DNA of 64,000 nucleotides, taken from Lumbricus rubellus. Lineage: Eukaryota > Annelida > Clitellata > Crassiclitellata > Lumbricidae. The translations under genes and the position numbers were made by a program. Of this stretch, positions 21,902 to 32,870 are shown piece by piece. The DNA is taken from positions 18,411,235 through 18,475,234 of the forward strand of contig OX243821.1 in the NCBI GenBank assembly GCA_945859605.1, given 5' to 3'. Under the pieces are notes generated by a model. It saw only the letters and a list, made by a program, of their open reading frames with translations. It was not told where the DNA came from and did not search any database. The stretch's first letter is position 1, and every line of letters starts with the position of its first letter.

Positions 21902-22269
21902 GCATATACCCGAATCCCAAGCCAATAACACTTCAGAGATATTTTATTTCCGTAAACTGGAAGTTAGATGAACGATGAAAACATGATATTACTGCTGACG
22001 TATTGCAGTAGCATTAGAAGCTGGGTGAGCATATTAATTAACATAAGTAGAAGGTGGATGAGCGACGAAATCATGATTTTATGCTAAATTGTAACCGTAA
22101 AACTAGAGGCTGGACGAACGATCATAATATTTTTAGTTGAAGTAGAAGTTGGTTGAATAACGGAACTGTGATATAGTAGAATTAGAAGTTGGATGAGCGA
22201 TGAAAAAATGACTAAAACATGCTTTAAATAATTTAACGCTGCTATACGGCTTGGGATTCGGGTATATGC
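21902..22269. mobile_element. MITE family D, copy 1
   Basis: Starts GCATATACCCGAATCCCAAG and ends CTTGGGATTCGGGTATATGC. The interior has GAAGTTGGATGAGCGATGAA units of the shared core. The left flank GACCGACTA and right flank GACCG agree over five bases; the rest of the right TSD may be interrupted by the next element. Confidence 0.8.
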
Positions 22270-22287
22270 GACCGGGTGTCACGACAA

Positions 22288-22990
22288 CTCGGTTGTAGGA
22301 CAAACCCCCCCCCTCCTGGAGAAAAACCCTCTCGGACAAAACCTCCCCGGACAAAAACCCCCGGACAATAACCCCTCCAGGGTAGGACATAACCCCCCCT
22401 GGTAGAATATATTGCGCATAAGGTGTCGGATCGTACTACAAAACGGCGGTCCTAAGTATGCAAGTTGGATTGATGAAAAGAATTATCGCTAAATAGAAGC
22501 CGGATTGATGCAAATAAAGTTTACTTAAATGGAAGCTGGATTGATGAAAATGTTCTTGCTTCAATAGAAGCTGGATTGATGAAAATACTCTGTCTTAAAA
22601 AGAAGCTGGATTAATGAAAATACTCTTTCTTAAATGGAATGGATTGATGACAACGATTCATGCTGTCTTAGATTACACCAACAGGTACTAGCTTCATATC
22701 GGAGTGACTGAATGACACTAACAAGTTTTAAGTTCACGCCTGAATGACAGCGACAGGTGCTTACCCGTATGACACTAATTAGTTGACACAGCACGGGGAA
22801 CCGGATAATTAGCCTAAGTTTAGGTAAATTGTAGGCCTGCCTGCACTTTGCGCAACAAAGGGGGGAAATTGTCCGGGGGTTAATGTCCTAGGCTAAATCA
22901 GGGGGGATTTGTCCGGGGGGTTTTTTGTCCGGGGGGTTTTTTGTCCGGGGGGGTTTTTGTCCAGGGCGGTTTTGTCCGGTCACCACTCTA
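22288..22990. mobile_element. Foldback family A, copy 1 (G/C-run arms)
   Basis: The left arm has GGACAAAACCTCCCCGG units and the right arm has TTTTGTCCGGGGGG units, so the arms are inverted minisatellites. The interior carries GAAGCTGGATTGATGAAAA core units and TGACACTAACAAG units. The left cap also shows GGTGTCACGACAACTCGG, the terminus of family B, so the element is composite. Confidence 0.7.
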
Positions 22991-23114
22991 CCACACCCCC
23001 CCAAATATTAATAAATTCTCGGAACTGCACAAAACCGCATGAGATAGAGTCGATAGACCAACTTACCATAGGTTCGCAATTTGAAAAGAAGCGAATAGGC
23101 TAATAGCCAATTTA

Positions 23115-23400
23115 CCGTAATAGTTGTAGCACGTTAAAAATAATGATATTCGATAGATGTCAGGCGATACATACTTTGGAAAATGATTCTTCAAGTCATC
23201 ACAGCGAAGCACTTTCATCGTTCGCCATTTTGTGCTAAGGACAAGCATAAATTAGATTTTGAAGAGATTCTATTATTCTACTTTGGTCATAAACTTGGTT
23301 AGACTCTATAAATTCTGTTCGTATAATTTAGTGGGCAAGCATGTTTAGTGAATGATTAATGAATTAGGTAAGGATTGGTCATTGAGAGAGTTGGTATTAC
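23115..23400 (+). repeat. Dispersed repeat F, copy 1
   Basis: About 285 bp containing GTAGCACGTTAAA, CACTTTCATCG, CGCCATTTTGTGCT and TTTGGTCATAAACTTGGTTA. Closely related copies are at 32590-32870 and 48970-49262. Origin unknown; no ends identified. Confidence 0.7.
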
Positions 23401-25230
23401 CGTGGGGACCGGACATTAACGAAGCTCAGACGTAGTTAACTGACGTTAACAAACCTTCGTTGTAGCAAAAGCTGACACTAACAAGTAGGCCTCCGGCCTA
23501 GTTACTGTAGGCCAGCGGTGCGCAACCTGCGGCCGTACGGCCGCATGCGGCCGTGAAAGGAAATATTGGCGGCCGTGGACACAAATCTGACTATAACATA
23601 CTGGCGGCCGTTTGTAGATAAATTCATAAATATTTTATTCAATTGTTTTAAAACTAATGTTATTTGAAGCATTGAGTTGCATTTGTGTGTTTTTTAGTGT
23701 ATGTAGATATTAGCCTATGATTATAATATTCTCACTTGAAGCACCCGTTGTCCGTCGCATGTGCATGCATCTTAGAGGTATCAGCTGCGCATGTAGCCTA
23801 TCCTCCAGATGTAGATCAAAGAGCCAGGGCCGTCAGAGTACTAATATCCCATAGCCTGCCCAGCTCCGGACAGTCAATCATTGTATACAAATTATGGACC
23901 AAGATTACTCCACTAATGAGTGGAAAGATCTTGATATTGTAGGCCTACGAACCCGGCTGACCGTCAGCTGGCCGCTGCTGGCAGGAAAAAGTGTGACCAA
24001 TGAAACTTACACCACAGATAATTTTCAAGTATATTAGGTTACAATGTACAACTGTAGCCTATCTGTGTAGGGCAGAATGGAAAACAGGTGGCGTAGAAAG
24101 CTGCATGGGGCTCAGACCTTGATCATGCGTTTGCCTGACTGCATGAATAGGTCACCCACTCACTGCGACTAGAAGAGAAGCAATATTAGATTCTTCTGTA
24201 TTCTATCTGTAAAGTGTAGGCTAAGCTTAAACTTAGTGTAAACCACAAATTGTCAACTGTTGATTACGATGTCTCTGAAGAGAAAGCGAACAATGGAGGA
24301 GAAAAAGACCTTCAAATTACGAGAAATGGGAAACTGATTTTTCGTAGGGGAGACAGCTATAGTAAGCAATCGATTAAATGACTCATCTGCAGTGAGGTAG
24401 GTCTAATAAAAATCCTAAAAGCGGACAACGCAAGCAGTAGGCTATATTTTCGCCGAAATTTTTTATTGTAGGCCTCAGTAGCCTATATTTATTGAAGTCT
24501 TAAACCACAGTGAATCTTAGCACTGAAAATTTGCAGCAATTTTGTTTAGATGACGGCTTAAAATGCCACCATTGCAATGTAGAAATTAAAAAGTACAAAC
24601 CCCTCTCTTGATGTAGCGCGCAACGGAGATCGTCTTCCGGACGCTCCTTGGTCCCTACCCAGAAACGTCGATTCTCTGCCCACCCACCCCAGAAGGGGAC
24701 TAGATTAAACACTGGCGGCCGTGGTAAGAATGTACACTTTTGATGCGGCCGACACTGGCGAAAAGGTTGCGCACCTCTGCTGTAGGCTATACGATTCCCT
24801 GCAGTCGTTCATTTCCTTAATGTATAGAATCTAATGTTTAAATGAAACGACGCTAATAAGTCTGAAGCTGAGACGTAGCCTAACTAACGTTAACAAAACT
24901 TTGTTGCAGGACACTATACAAATAGACTGTATAGGCCCTACATACGATTCCCAGTCGTTCATTTCGAATACAAGTCTATATGCCTACTGACACAATCAGA
25001 ACCTAAATGACACTAAGAAGTTTCGTATGCATGCGAAATTGCGAATGCCATTGACAATTTATCAGTTACGGCACTATTCGATGATTTGCACAAGAAGGGG
25101 GGCTAATGTCCGGGGGGGGCTAATGTCCTAGCAAAAATGGGGGGGGGGCTAATGTCCGGGGGGGCTAATGTCCGGGGGGGACTATGTCCGGGGGGCTTTT
25201 GTCCGGGGGGCTAATGTCCTACACTCATTA
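23400..25230. mobile_element. Foldback family A, copy 2, host of a hAT insertion
   Basis: The right arm (25090-25220) is made of GGGGGGCTAATGTCC units; the left arm is degraded (ACCGGACATTAACG). The interior shares TGACGTTAACAAACCTTCGT and TACGATTCC...GTCGTTCATTTC blocks with 49600-50110. That copy preserves the region without the hAT element. Confidence 0.6.
23513..24779 (+). mobile_element. hAT DNA transposon fossil with 8-bp TSD
   Basis: The termini are CAGCGGTGCGCAACCT and its complement AGGTTGCGCACCTCTG (15 of 16 match). The perfect 8-bp duplication CTGTAGGC is at 23505-23512 and 24780-24787. Subterminal GGCCGTACGGCCGCATGCGG and GCGGCCGACACTGGCG are also inverted. Around 24268-24400 on the plus strand, MSLKRKRTMEEKK and, after a frameshift, NYEKWETDFF resemble the N-terminus of GTF2IRD2/ZBED-like hAT transposases. 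Stops follow and the catalytic region is missing. Confidence 0.88.
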
Positions 25231-25421
25231 CCGTGATCGCTTTTTGGTTAAACCGTAGTTTAGGTTGCTAAATTATTTTCATTTTCGATATCCCGTAGTT
25301 TAGGTTGCTAAATTAAGAAACACCCCAGTCATGATTCGCGCCATTAAACACGCTATTCCAATTTATGAACATTCGCAACAGGAAGTAGGTCTGCCAACTT
25401 TTGACTTTGTCATTCCGGAAC

Positions 25422-25793
25422 GCATATACCCGAATCCCAAGCCGTATAGCACTTCAGAGATATGTTGTTTCCGTAAACTGGAAGTTGGATGAGCGATGAA
25501 AACCTGATATTACTGCTGACGTATTGCAGTATCACTAGAAGCTCTAAGAGCATATTAGATAGCAGTTCTAAGTAGATGTTGGATGAGCGACGAAATCATG
25601 GTTTTGTAATAAATTTTAACCATAAAACTAGGGGCTGGATGAACGATCAAAATATTTTAGTTGAAGTAGAAGTTGTATGAATAACGGAACTGTGATATGG
25701 TAGAATTAGAAGTTGGATGAGCGATGAAAAAATGACCAAAACATGTTTTAAATAATTTTACGTTGCTATACGGCTTGGGATTTGGGTATATGC
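25422..25793. mobile_element. MITE family D, copy 2
   Basis: The ends are GCATATACCCGAATCCCAAG and its inverted copy. Flanks TTCCGGAAC and TTCCGGGAC match at eight of nine positions, indicating a 9-bp TSD. The interior contains GAAGTTGGATGAGCGATGAA units. Confidence 0.85.
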
Positions 25794-25839
25794 TTCCGGG
25801 ACGCTCGCAGTCACTAAGTGCGCCATTACCAATAGACCT

Positions 25840-26251
25840 GGTTCCACGAAAACTGGTCCTACGACAACTCGTCCACCGACAACTCGTCCACCGAAATAGA
25901 AGCGGATTAATGAGAAAGCGCTTGAGAAATGGAAGCTGGATGAAGGTTTTTATAGGTGAAATAGAAGCTGGATTGATGGAAAACGCTTAAGAAATGGAAG
26001 ATGCATCAAGTTTTTTTCCTGATCTGAAATAAAAGCTGGATGCATGTTGAGACACATGATGAAAGTCGTCAATTCAGCTTCTATTTAATCAGAGAAACCA
26101 CTAGACTTTTTCATAAACTCAGCTCCTATTTTCCAAATACAAAACTTTCATCCAGCTTCCATTTCTCAAGCGCTTTCTCATTAATCCGGCTTCTATTTCG
26201 GTGAACCAGTTGTCGTTGGACGAGTTGTCATTGGACGAGTTGTCGTGACAC
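25840..26251. mobile_element. Foldback family B, copy 1
   Basis: The left cap is GGTTCCACGAAAACTGGTCC followed by CGACAACTCGTCCAC units; the right cap is GGACGAGTTGTCATTGGACG to GTCGTGACAC. The interior is a foldback of GAAATGGAAGCTGGATGAAG core units. Flanks do not match, so no TSD is claimed. Confidence 0.75.
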
Positions 26252-26379
26252 TGTTCAGATCTTGCATCACAGCGTGCGTGGTGCTAGGTTTCATACTGCA
26301 GAGAAGCCGCATAAATTGATGCTTGTTATTTAAGACAACAGTTAAACTTGTAGTATTTTAGTGTAGGCCTACAGAGGCA

Positions 26380-26700
26380 CGTGGAAATAGGCTACATTCT
26401 GGATAAGAATCAAACCTTTCAAAAATGTCAGAAAGCATTCTTGTGCACTTCAGATCCCATGGCAGGGGATGAACATACCAGAGCGAAACAATGTTGTTTG
26501 TCAGATTTGTAACAAGGAATTCGCCCATTCGCACACCGCACAATCTAAACTATTTTTAGAAATTGGTCTGGACTCTGGATTGTTTGAAGTCTCCGAGGGC
26601 CAAGACTGGAGAAATGATGCAAGTGATGCGAATCAAGGACTCCGTATATATATTTTCATGAGGGGCAAACACAATGGTTAGGCCTATGAATAAATATTTA
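26380..26700 (+). pseudogene. Decayed C2H2 zinc-finger piece
   Basis: Pieces such as FQKCQKAFL and, in another frame, NNVVCQICNKEFAHSHT are half-fingers separated by stops and frameshifts. It lies upstream of zinc-finger gene 1 and is most simply a relic of another paralogue. Confidence 0.5.
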
Positions 26701-26904
26701 GCAAAAGCTTAATACTGGAAAGCAAGCAATTGAGAACTGCGTTTTTTTTCAAAGAGATTTCTAAATATAAATTTCTAATTTTCACCTAGGGTAAATAAAT
26801 TTGTTTAAAACTAAATAGCAGTAGGGTAGTTAAAATTAGGTTTAAATATTGTGGAGGAGCCATGTGGCCCTGTCTTGCCCCATGTTCGACCGCCCATGAT
26901 GACA

Positions 26905-27840
26905 CCAATCTAGCTCCAATTTCAGCAAGAATATAATTTATTGCCATATTTGATTAAAAATTAATTGACCAATCCCACTTCTACTTTGCAAGTACTCTTT
27001 TGTCAACGCTAAAGCACTAGATTGTAAACCTTAACGTTAGATGCAGCAAATTGTCATTTGCATGTTAGATTGCCTATAATGTGTTGGGTGCTCTGTGGTG
27101 ATTAACAGGTCGGCAAGTGTCCTTATTACAAATATCATATATTTGTTTTTCTCATTTCAAAATTTCTTGGGGGTAAGTCATCATTGTAGAGTTCTCTATT
27201 ATGTATGAAGGCCGTGCTCTGTTGCACAATGTAACAAAAAGAAAATTGCAGAACAAAGGAATGCGTTTAAAGTGGGTGGGGATGCGCTAGAACGGCCTTC
27301 CCACTTCTGTTCTGAAATTCTTTGCCCACTGCTCATCATGCACGAAACCCTGGAACACTTGAGTTGCAATGAAACTCATCACCTCTGCTAACCCAAACCA
27401 CTTTAACCACTGAGCATACAGACATACTGTGAATGGAGAAGGTTGTTTAGACATATTCTTAACAGCGAAGATGAACACAACGACAATGAAACCTGGGACA
27501 ACGCTTAACTTGAGGAACCGGCACCAATTATTTGACGGCCATTGTATGCAACAAGTACAAATTTTACTACATTTATGACTTCCATACTTTTTATTCTGTT
27601 TAAATTGTAGATGCTACGTCATCAACAATTGCCGGACTGTTTATAAACTTAGTTGCCTGCAGGAAACAACACAACTCATGCCTACGAAAGTCATATTTCA
27701 ACCTTATCTAGAACCTAACGATTGTGGAAACACATGCACATCAAGTGAAAGCCAAACTGATGCCAATTATTATTGAAAGCCTGTAGGCTAAATGTCGTAA
27801 TCTGAGAGCTCTGTGTATAAAACAGTGGTGCAATCAATCT
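26905..27840 (+). other. 5' region of zinc-finger gene 1, paralogous to 51290-52240
   Basis: This block aligns by eye with the region before zinc-finger gene 3: TTGCCATATTTGATTAAAA, GCACTAGGTTGTAAAC-type text, GATGCGCTAGAACGGC, GACAATGAAACCTGGGACAA, ATGCTACGTCATCAACAATT and TCTGAGAGCTCTGTGTAT. Gene 3 has an 86-codon open frame here (51660-51920). In gene 1 the equivalent frame has stops and shifts, so a former 5' exon has decayed. Confidence 0.6.
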
Positions 27841-27861
27841 GTCGTGAACACCAGTACAGTT

Positions 27862-29856
27862 ATGAGAGAAAAACAGTGCAAATGCCAGATTTGTGAGAAA
27901 GCATTTGCTTGTCATAGTTTCCTGAAAATGCACATGAGAACCCATACTGGGGAAAAGCCTTACAGTTGCGAGCTATGTCAGAAATCATATAGTCAAGGTA
28001 GTCATCTGAAAATTCATATGAGAACCCATACTGGAGAGAAACCATACAGGTGCCAGATATGCCAGAAATCATATCGTCGAGGTGATCATCTGAAAATGCA
28101 CATGAGAACCCACATTGGAGAGAAATCGTACAGGTGCCATCTATGTCAGAAATCATTTAGTCAAGAGGGTGATCTGAAAATACACATGATAATCTCTACT
28201 GGAGAAAAATCATATGTTTGTGAGGTTTGTAATACAGGATTCTCCCAATATGCATATTTGAAGAAACACAAAATAAATTATGCAACTGAGAAGCACAATA
28301 AACCTTGTTCCAAGAACTTTTCTTCAACGAATCAGTTTGAATTCCACGCAAGAGAAAAACCATACAGTTGCCAGCTATGTCAGAAATCATTTAGTGACAG
28401 TAGTAATCTGAAAGTGCACTTGAGAACCCATACTGGAGAGAAACCATACAGGTGTCAACTTTGTCAGAAATCATTTAGTCAAGATGGTGATCTAAGAGTG
28501 CACATGCGAACCCATACTGGAGAAAAGCCATACAGTTGTCAGATATGCCAGAAATCATACAGTCGAGGTGGTCATATGAAAATCCACATGAGAACCCATA
28601 CTGGAGAAAAACCATACAGTTGCGAGCTATGTCAGAAATCATTTGGTCAAGATGGTCATCTGAAATTGCACATGAGAACCCATACTGGTGAGAAACCATA
28701 CAGGTGTCAGTTTTGTGACAAATCATGTAGTCAAAGTTCTCATCTGAAAATGCACATGAGAACACATTCTGGAGAGAAGCCGCACAGGTGTCAGCTATGT
28801 CAGAAATCATTTAGTGAAGGTGGTGATCTGAAAGCGCACATGCGAACCCATACTGGAGAGAAACCATACATGTGCCAGATATGCCAGAAATCATTTAGTC
28901 AAAGTGGTCATCTGAAAATGCATATGAGAATCCATACTGGAGAGAAACCATACAAGTGCCAGCTATGTCAGAAATCATTTATTCAAGTTGGTGAACTGAG
29001 AGCGCACATGCGAACCCATACTGGAGAAAAACCATATAGGTGCCAGCTATGTCAGAAATCATTTAGTGTAAGCAGTGCTTTGAAAGTGCACATGAGAACT
29101 CATACTGGAGAAAAGCCATACACATGTGACGTTTGTAATCAAGGATTCAAACAACTTGCATATTTAAAGAAGCACCAAAGAAATCATGCAGCTGAGAAGC
29201 AATTTTCTCACAATGAATCTTATGCCAAGAACTTTTCTCCTGGGAAACAGCTTGAAGTCTCGGCAAGAGAAAAATCGTACATGTGTCAGCTGTGTCAGAA
29301 ATCATTTGCAAGTCAAGGTAATCTGAACAAGCACACAAGAATACATTCTGCTGAAAAAACAAACACACGTGAGGTGTGTTTTGAAGAATTCACAAAAGTT
29401 GGATACCTAAAGGAACACAGAAGGACACATGCATCTGAGAAGCATAACAGATGCAAACAATCAGATTCGAATAGCATATCTTCAGCGAAACAGTCTGAAG
29501 TACACAAAAGAACACAACCACAGGATCTTACAATTGAAAGTGAAGAAATTGCTAACCTGTCTGATCATTGCATTACATTTACCAACACGTGTGTTATTGA
29601 CAAACCAAACGAGTGTTTATCAAAGCATAAATATCCGGATTATAGTGGAATTGCTACTCCATTGCAGGAAATAAAAAATGCGGACTGTCTGTATACTAGC
29701 AATGTCGAATCTTCTGTGAACGCAGAAGCGTCTTTGTCAAAATCTTTTGGATGTGGTATATGTGACGAATTGCTTGAAACGGAGAATGAACTTTTGGATC
29801 ATTGTGACATCCATCAATTTTGTCCACCTCACAACTTCTTTGCTGATATCTGTTGA
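27862..29856 (+). CDS. C2H2 zinc-finger protein 1
   Basis: Probable DNA-binding nuclear protein of 664 residues, counted from the first in-frame ATG (27862). The paralogues start at an ATGAACACC that is GTGAACACC here (27844), so the ancestral start is lost or an upstream exon is used. About 17 fingers follow, mostly with TGEKPY linkers and the consensus [21 protein letters not shown]. Finger 4 (LKIHMIIS) and finger 5 (KKHKINY) lack the last His, one finger has lost its cysteines ([18 protein letters not shown]), and a late finger has REVCFEEF in place of CEVC. The C-terminus ends in [20 protein letters not shown] and FFADIC, shared by all three paralogues. There is no KRAB, SCAN or BTB domain. 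Targets unknown. Confidence 0.85.
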   Translation: MREKQCKCQICEKAFACHSFLKMHMRTHTGEKPYSCELCQKSYSQGSHLKIHMRTHTGEKPYRCQICQKSYRRGDHLKMHMRTHIGEKSYRCHLCQKSFSQEGDLKIHMIISTGEKSYVCEVCNTGFSQYAYLKKHKINYATEKHNKPCSKNFSSTNQFEFHAREKPYSCQLCQKSFSDSSNLKVHLRTHTGEKPYRCQLCQKSFSQDGDLRVHMRTHTGEKPYSCQICQKSYSRGGHMKIHMRTHTGEKPYSCELCQKSFGQDGHLKLHMRTHTGEKPYRCQFCDKSCSQSSHLKMHMRTHSGEKPHRCQLCQKSFSEGGDLKAHMRTHTGEKPYMCQICQKSFSQSGHLKMHMRIHTGEKPYKCQLCQKSFIQVGELRAHMRTHTGEKPYRCQLCQKSFSVSSALKVHMRTHTGEKPYTCDVCNQGFKQLAYLKKHQRNHAAEKQFSHNESYAKNFSPGKQLEVSAREKSYMCQLCQKSFASQGNLNKHTRIHSAEKTNTREVCFEEFTKVGYLKEHRRTHASEKHNRCKQSDSNSISSAKQSEVHKRTQPQDLTIESEEIANLSDHCITFTNTCVIDKPNECLSKHKYPDYSGIATPLQEIKNADCLYTSNVESSVNAEASLSKSFGCGICDELLETENELLDHCDIHQFCPPHNFFADIC

Positions 29857-30042
29857 AATACAATTGCAAACTTGCAGTTGAGACCAATTGTAATTCGAGA
29901 TCAGTTTGAAGTCCATGATATATATCTACTGTGCAATGTGCTTATATGTGTCGTTGCTTTGTAGCATTTTCTTTTAAGAATATTTTGAATCTAGAGTGGT
30001 TTCAACTCACATAATTTTAAAACTGCTGAAGAAAGTCTTCAC

Positions 30043-30616
30043 ATGCCAAATCAGCTTAAAGATGCACATGAGAACCCATTCTGGGAAAGGCCTTACCAAC
30101 GCCTAGTGTGTGAAAAATGTTTTGCCCAAGCTTACCTGTTGCGATGTCACACAAGAAGTCATACTGGAGAAAAAGCATACCAATGCCATTTGTGCGATTT
30201 AAAAACAAATTATCGCAGCCATTTAAAGGATCACATTAGAACACATTAATTACGGCGAGAAACCTTACCTCTGCAAGACATGCTAGAATTCAGTCTCATA
30301 CTTGTCAAGTCTGAAATATCATGAAAAAACGCACATTGGAGAGAAACCACATCTGTGTAAAGTGTGCAAGAAAAGATTTATCCAATTTTCTAAACTGCAA
30401 GATCATGTTAGAGTCCACACAGGAGAAAAGCCATATCAATGCCAGTTTTGCAAAACGCTATTCTCACGCGATTCTAGTCTAATACTTCATGTAAGAACCC
30501 ATACTGGAGAGAAACCATACAAAATGCCAGGAATGCATAAAAACGTTCACTGATTCTTCCATTTTTAGGAATCATGCCAGAATCCACATTGGCAAGAAAC
30601 CCCATATGTGCCAGTT
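30043..30616 (+). pseudogene. Zinc-finger pseudogene cut by a foldback element
   Basis: Frames 30043-30249 (CEKCFAQAYLLRCHTRSH, CHLCDLKTNYRSHLKDH) and 30302-30553 ([34 protein letters not shown]) are zinc fingers separated by frameshifts. A third shift leads to [17 protein letters not shown] and GKKPHMCQL, where family B element 2 begins at 30617. These fingers differ from those of genes 1-3, so this is a different zinc-finger gene. Confidence 0.75.
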
Positions 30617-31226
30617 GGTTTCACGACAACTGGTCTACCGACAACTCGTCTAACGACAACTCGTCTCCGGACAATTGGTCTAACGACAACTGGTCTACTG
30701 ACGAATAGTATTGATGAAATAGAAGTTGGATTTACGAAAATGGGTTTTTAGCTGAAATCGAAGCTGGATTGATGATTTTCATTCATGTATTCTAGCGTGC
30801 ACCCATCTCTACTTCAAATCAAAAAATACCTTCATCCAGCTTTTATTTCTCGCCTGTTATTTTAGTCAATCCAGCTTCTATTTCATATATAAAAATACCC
30901 TCATCCAGCTTCCATTACTGGAGCGGTTTTATTATCAATCCAGCTTCCATTTCAGATCTAGAAATACCTTCATCCAGCTTTTATTTATCATGCATTATTT
31001 TTGTTAATCCAGCTTCTATTTCACCTGTAAGAGAACCATCATCCAGATTCTATTTCTCTTGCGTTTTTTCATCAATCCAATCTCCATTTCACCTCTAAAA
31101 ACTATCATCCAGCTTCCATTTCTCAAGCGCTGGATCAGTTGTCAGTAGACCAGTTGTCGTTAGACGAATTGTCCGGAGCCCACTTGTCGTTAGACGAGTT
31201 GTCGTTAGACGAGTTGTTGTGACACC
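30617..31226. mobile_element. Foldback family B, copy 2
   Basis: The left cap GGTTTCACGACAACTGGTCT with CGACAACTCGTCTAA units and the right cap TAGACGAGTTGTTGTGACAC are inverted. The core has GAAGTTGGATTTACGAAAA and many antisense ATCCAGCTTCTATTTC units. The 9-bp flanks GTGCCAGTT and CACTGAGAT do not match. Confidence 0.75.
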
Positions 31227-31320
31227 CACTGAGATGTGTTCTCCCCGGTGTGAAGTCTTTTGTGAACCAGAACAATTTTATGAGTCTTAAATGATTGTTT
31301 GCATACTTCGCATTGGAAAG
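31227..31320 (-). pseudogene. Zinc-finger relic, opposite strand
   Basis: The minus strand reads FQCEVCKQSFKTHKIVLVH then KRLHTGENTS, one C2H2 finger with its linker. It abuts the right end of foldback B2, whose left end abuts a plus-strand zinc-finger pseudogene. Confidence 0.65.
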
Positions 31321-31842
31321 GCATATACCCGAATCCCAAGCCGTAGGCCTATAGCAACGTAAAATTATTTTAAACATGTTTTAGTCATTTTTTCATCGGT
31401 CATCCAACTTCTAATTCTATTATATCACAGTTCCGTTATTCATCCAACTTCTACTTCAAATAAAAATATTTTTATCGTTCATCCAGCCTCTAGTTTTACG
31501 GTTATAATTTAGCATAAAATCATGATTTTGTCGCTCATCCAACTTCTACTTCTGTTAATTAATATGCTCATCCAGGTTATAACGATACTGCAATACGTCA
31601 GGAGTAATCAGGGTGAGAATTGCCGGGGGGTTGGGCGGTTCAACCCCCCCCAGTCTTTCTTAGAGCCCCATGTTAAAGTATGTTTTTACCCCAAATTCCA
31701 AGTGAATAATGGTCCAACCCCCCAGTTATTTTTCCACAATTCTCATACTGGGAGTAATATGTTTTCAACTTTCATCCAACTTCCAGTTTACGGGAATAAA
31801 ATATATCTGAAGTGCTATACGGCTTGGGATTTGGGTATATGC
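31321..31842. mobile_element. MITE family D, copy 3, with a nested MITE
   Basis: The ends are GCATATACCCGAATCCCAAG and CTTGGGATTTGGGTATATGC. It is in the opposite orientation to copies 1 and 2 (internal units read CATCCAACTTCTAATTC). It is enlarged by the insertion at 31609-31750. No TSD found. Confidence 0.8.
31609..31750. mobile_element. 142-bp hAT-like MITE with 8-bp TSD
   Basis: The ends are CAGGGTGAGAATTG and CAATTCTCATACTG. The perfect duplication GGAGTAAT is at 31601-31608 and 31751-31758. The empty site is visible in other family D copies as the complement of ATTACTGCTGACGTATTGC. Inner arms contain C/G runs. Confidence 0.85.
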
Positions 31843-31844
31843 GT

Positions 31845-32185
31845 GAGGGTCGGTTAGGGCTCAGGTTAGGCGCCGTGAGGGTCGGTTAGGGTTAGTGTTA
31901 GGGTTAGTGCAGTCATTATGCTGAAATTGAAGCTGGAATGATAAACAATATAATTATCAATGATGTAGAACCTATATTGATGAAAAATATTGACTTACGA
32001 AATAAAGTGGAATTTATGGAACAAAATGTTGCATAAACAAAAGCTGGATGAATGAAAAGAATTCTCGGCAAACTAGAAGTTGGATTTATTCAACTTAACA
32101 AAGCTAAAACGTTACTTCTTGAGGGGTCGCTAAACCTAGAAGTAGGCCTACCGTCATTTATTCCAATGGTAACGTACCTCGTACA
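31845..32185. repeat. Telomere-like block and core-motif units
   Basis: 31845-31915 repeats GTGAGGGTCGGTTAGGG and TTAGGGTTAGTG. 31920-32100 carries degenerate plus-strand core units (GAAGCTGGAATGAT, AAAGCTGGATGAATGAAAAG). No gene. Confidence 0.7.
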
Positions 32186-32255
32186 TAGAAGCATGACAGA
32201 TGCAAACAACCAGATTCCAATAGCATATCTTCAGTGAAAAAGTCTGAAGTCTTAT
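32186..32255 (+). pseudogene. Zinc-finger gene 3'-part relic
   Basis: ACAGATGCAAACAACCAGAT and TAGCATATCTTCAGTG match the stretch encoding [20 protein letters not shown] in the intact zinc-finger genes. Only about 70 bases are kept. Confidence 0.65.
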
Positions 32256-32489
32256 TTTCCCATGATAACCTTTTGATATTAAAATTCGTCTGTAATTTTC
32301 ATAGAGGTCATTTATTCCAACGTAGCCTACATGTGAAATTTAGTAATTGCGTTTTTATTTGCATAGGGGCTATAAATTGCCATAGTAAACTTGTAATAAT
32401 AGCATCGCGTTTTAGTGGATAACCATGAATTGCCATGGTGGCCTCTTTTAATAATAATTGCATTTCTATATCAAAGAGAATGTCGCTGA

Positions 32490-32870
32490 ATCAGTTGTCT
32501 GTAGACCAGCTGTCGGTAGACGAATTGTCCGGAGACCACATCGTTAGACGAGTTGTCTGTAGACGAGTTGTCGTGGCACTGATTTATTAGGAGTTGTCGT
32601 AGCACGTTAAATTATATTCGATAGATGACAGTACCATACTTTGCAAAATACTGCTTCGAGTCGTCACAGTGAAGCACTTTCATCGATCGCCATTTTGTAC
32701 TGAGGACCAGCATAAATTAGATTTTGAAGATATTCTATTATTCTACTTTGGTCATAAACTTGGTTAGACTCTATAATTCTGTGCATATAATTTAGCGGGT
32801 AAACATGTTTAATGAATGAATGAATTAGGTAAGGATTGGTCATTACCATGATCGCCTTTTAATTTAGTAA
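32490..32870 (+). repeat. Family B cap fragment plus dispersed repeat F, copy 2
   Basis: 32490-32585 has TGTCTGTAGACCAGCTGTCG and GACGAGTTGTCGTGGCACTG cap units. 32590-32870 is repeat F. The pair is repeated with near identity at 48895-49262, from TAATTGCGTTTTTATTTG-type flanks through TTTAGTAACTGGG, indicating segmental duplication. Confidence 0.75.

Noticed and set aside
27860..29507. Antisense frames over the zinc-finger genes (for example with [11 protein letters not shown] repeats)
   Set aside because: Reverse-strand shadows of the regular 84-bp finger unit.
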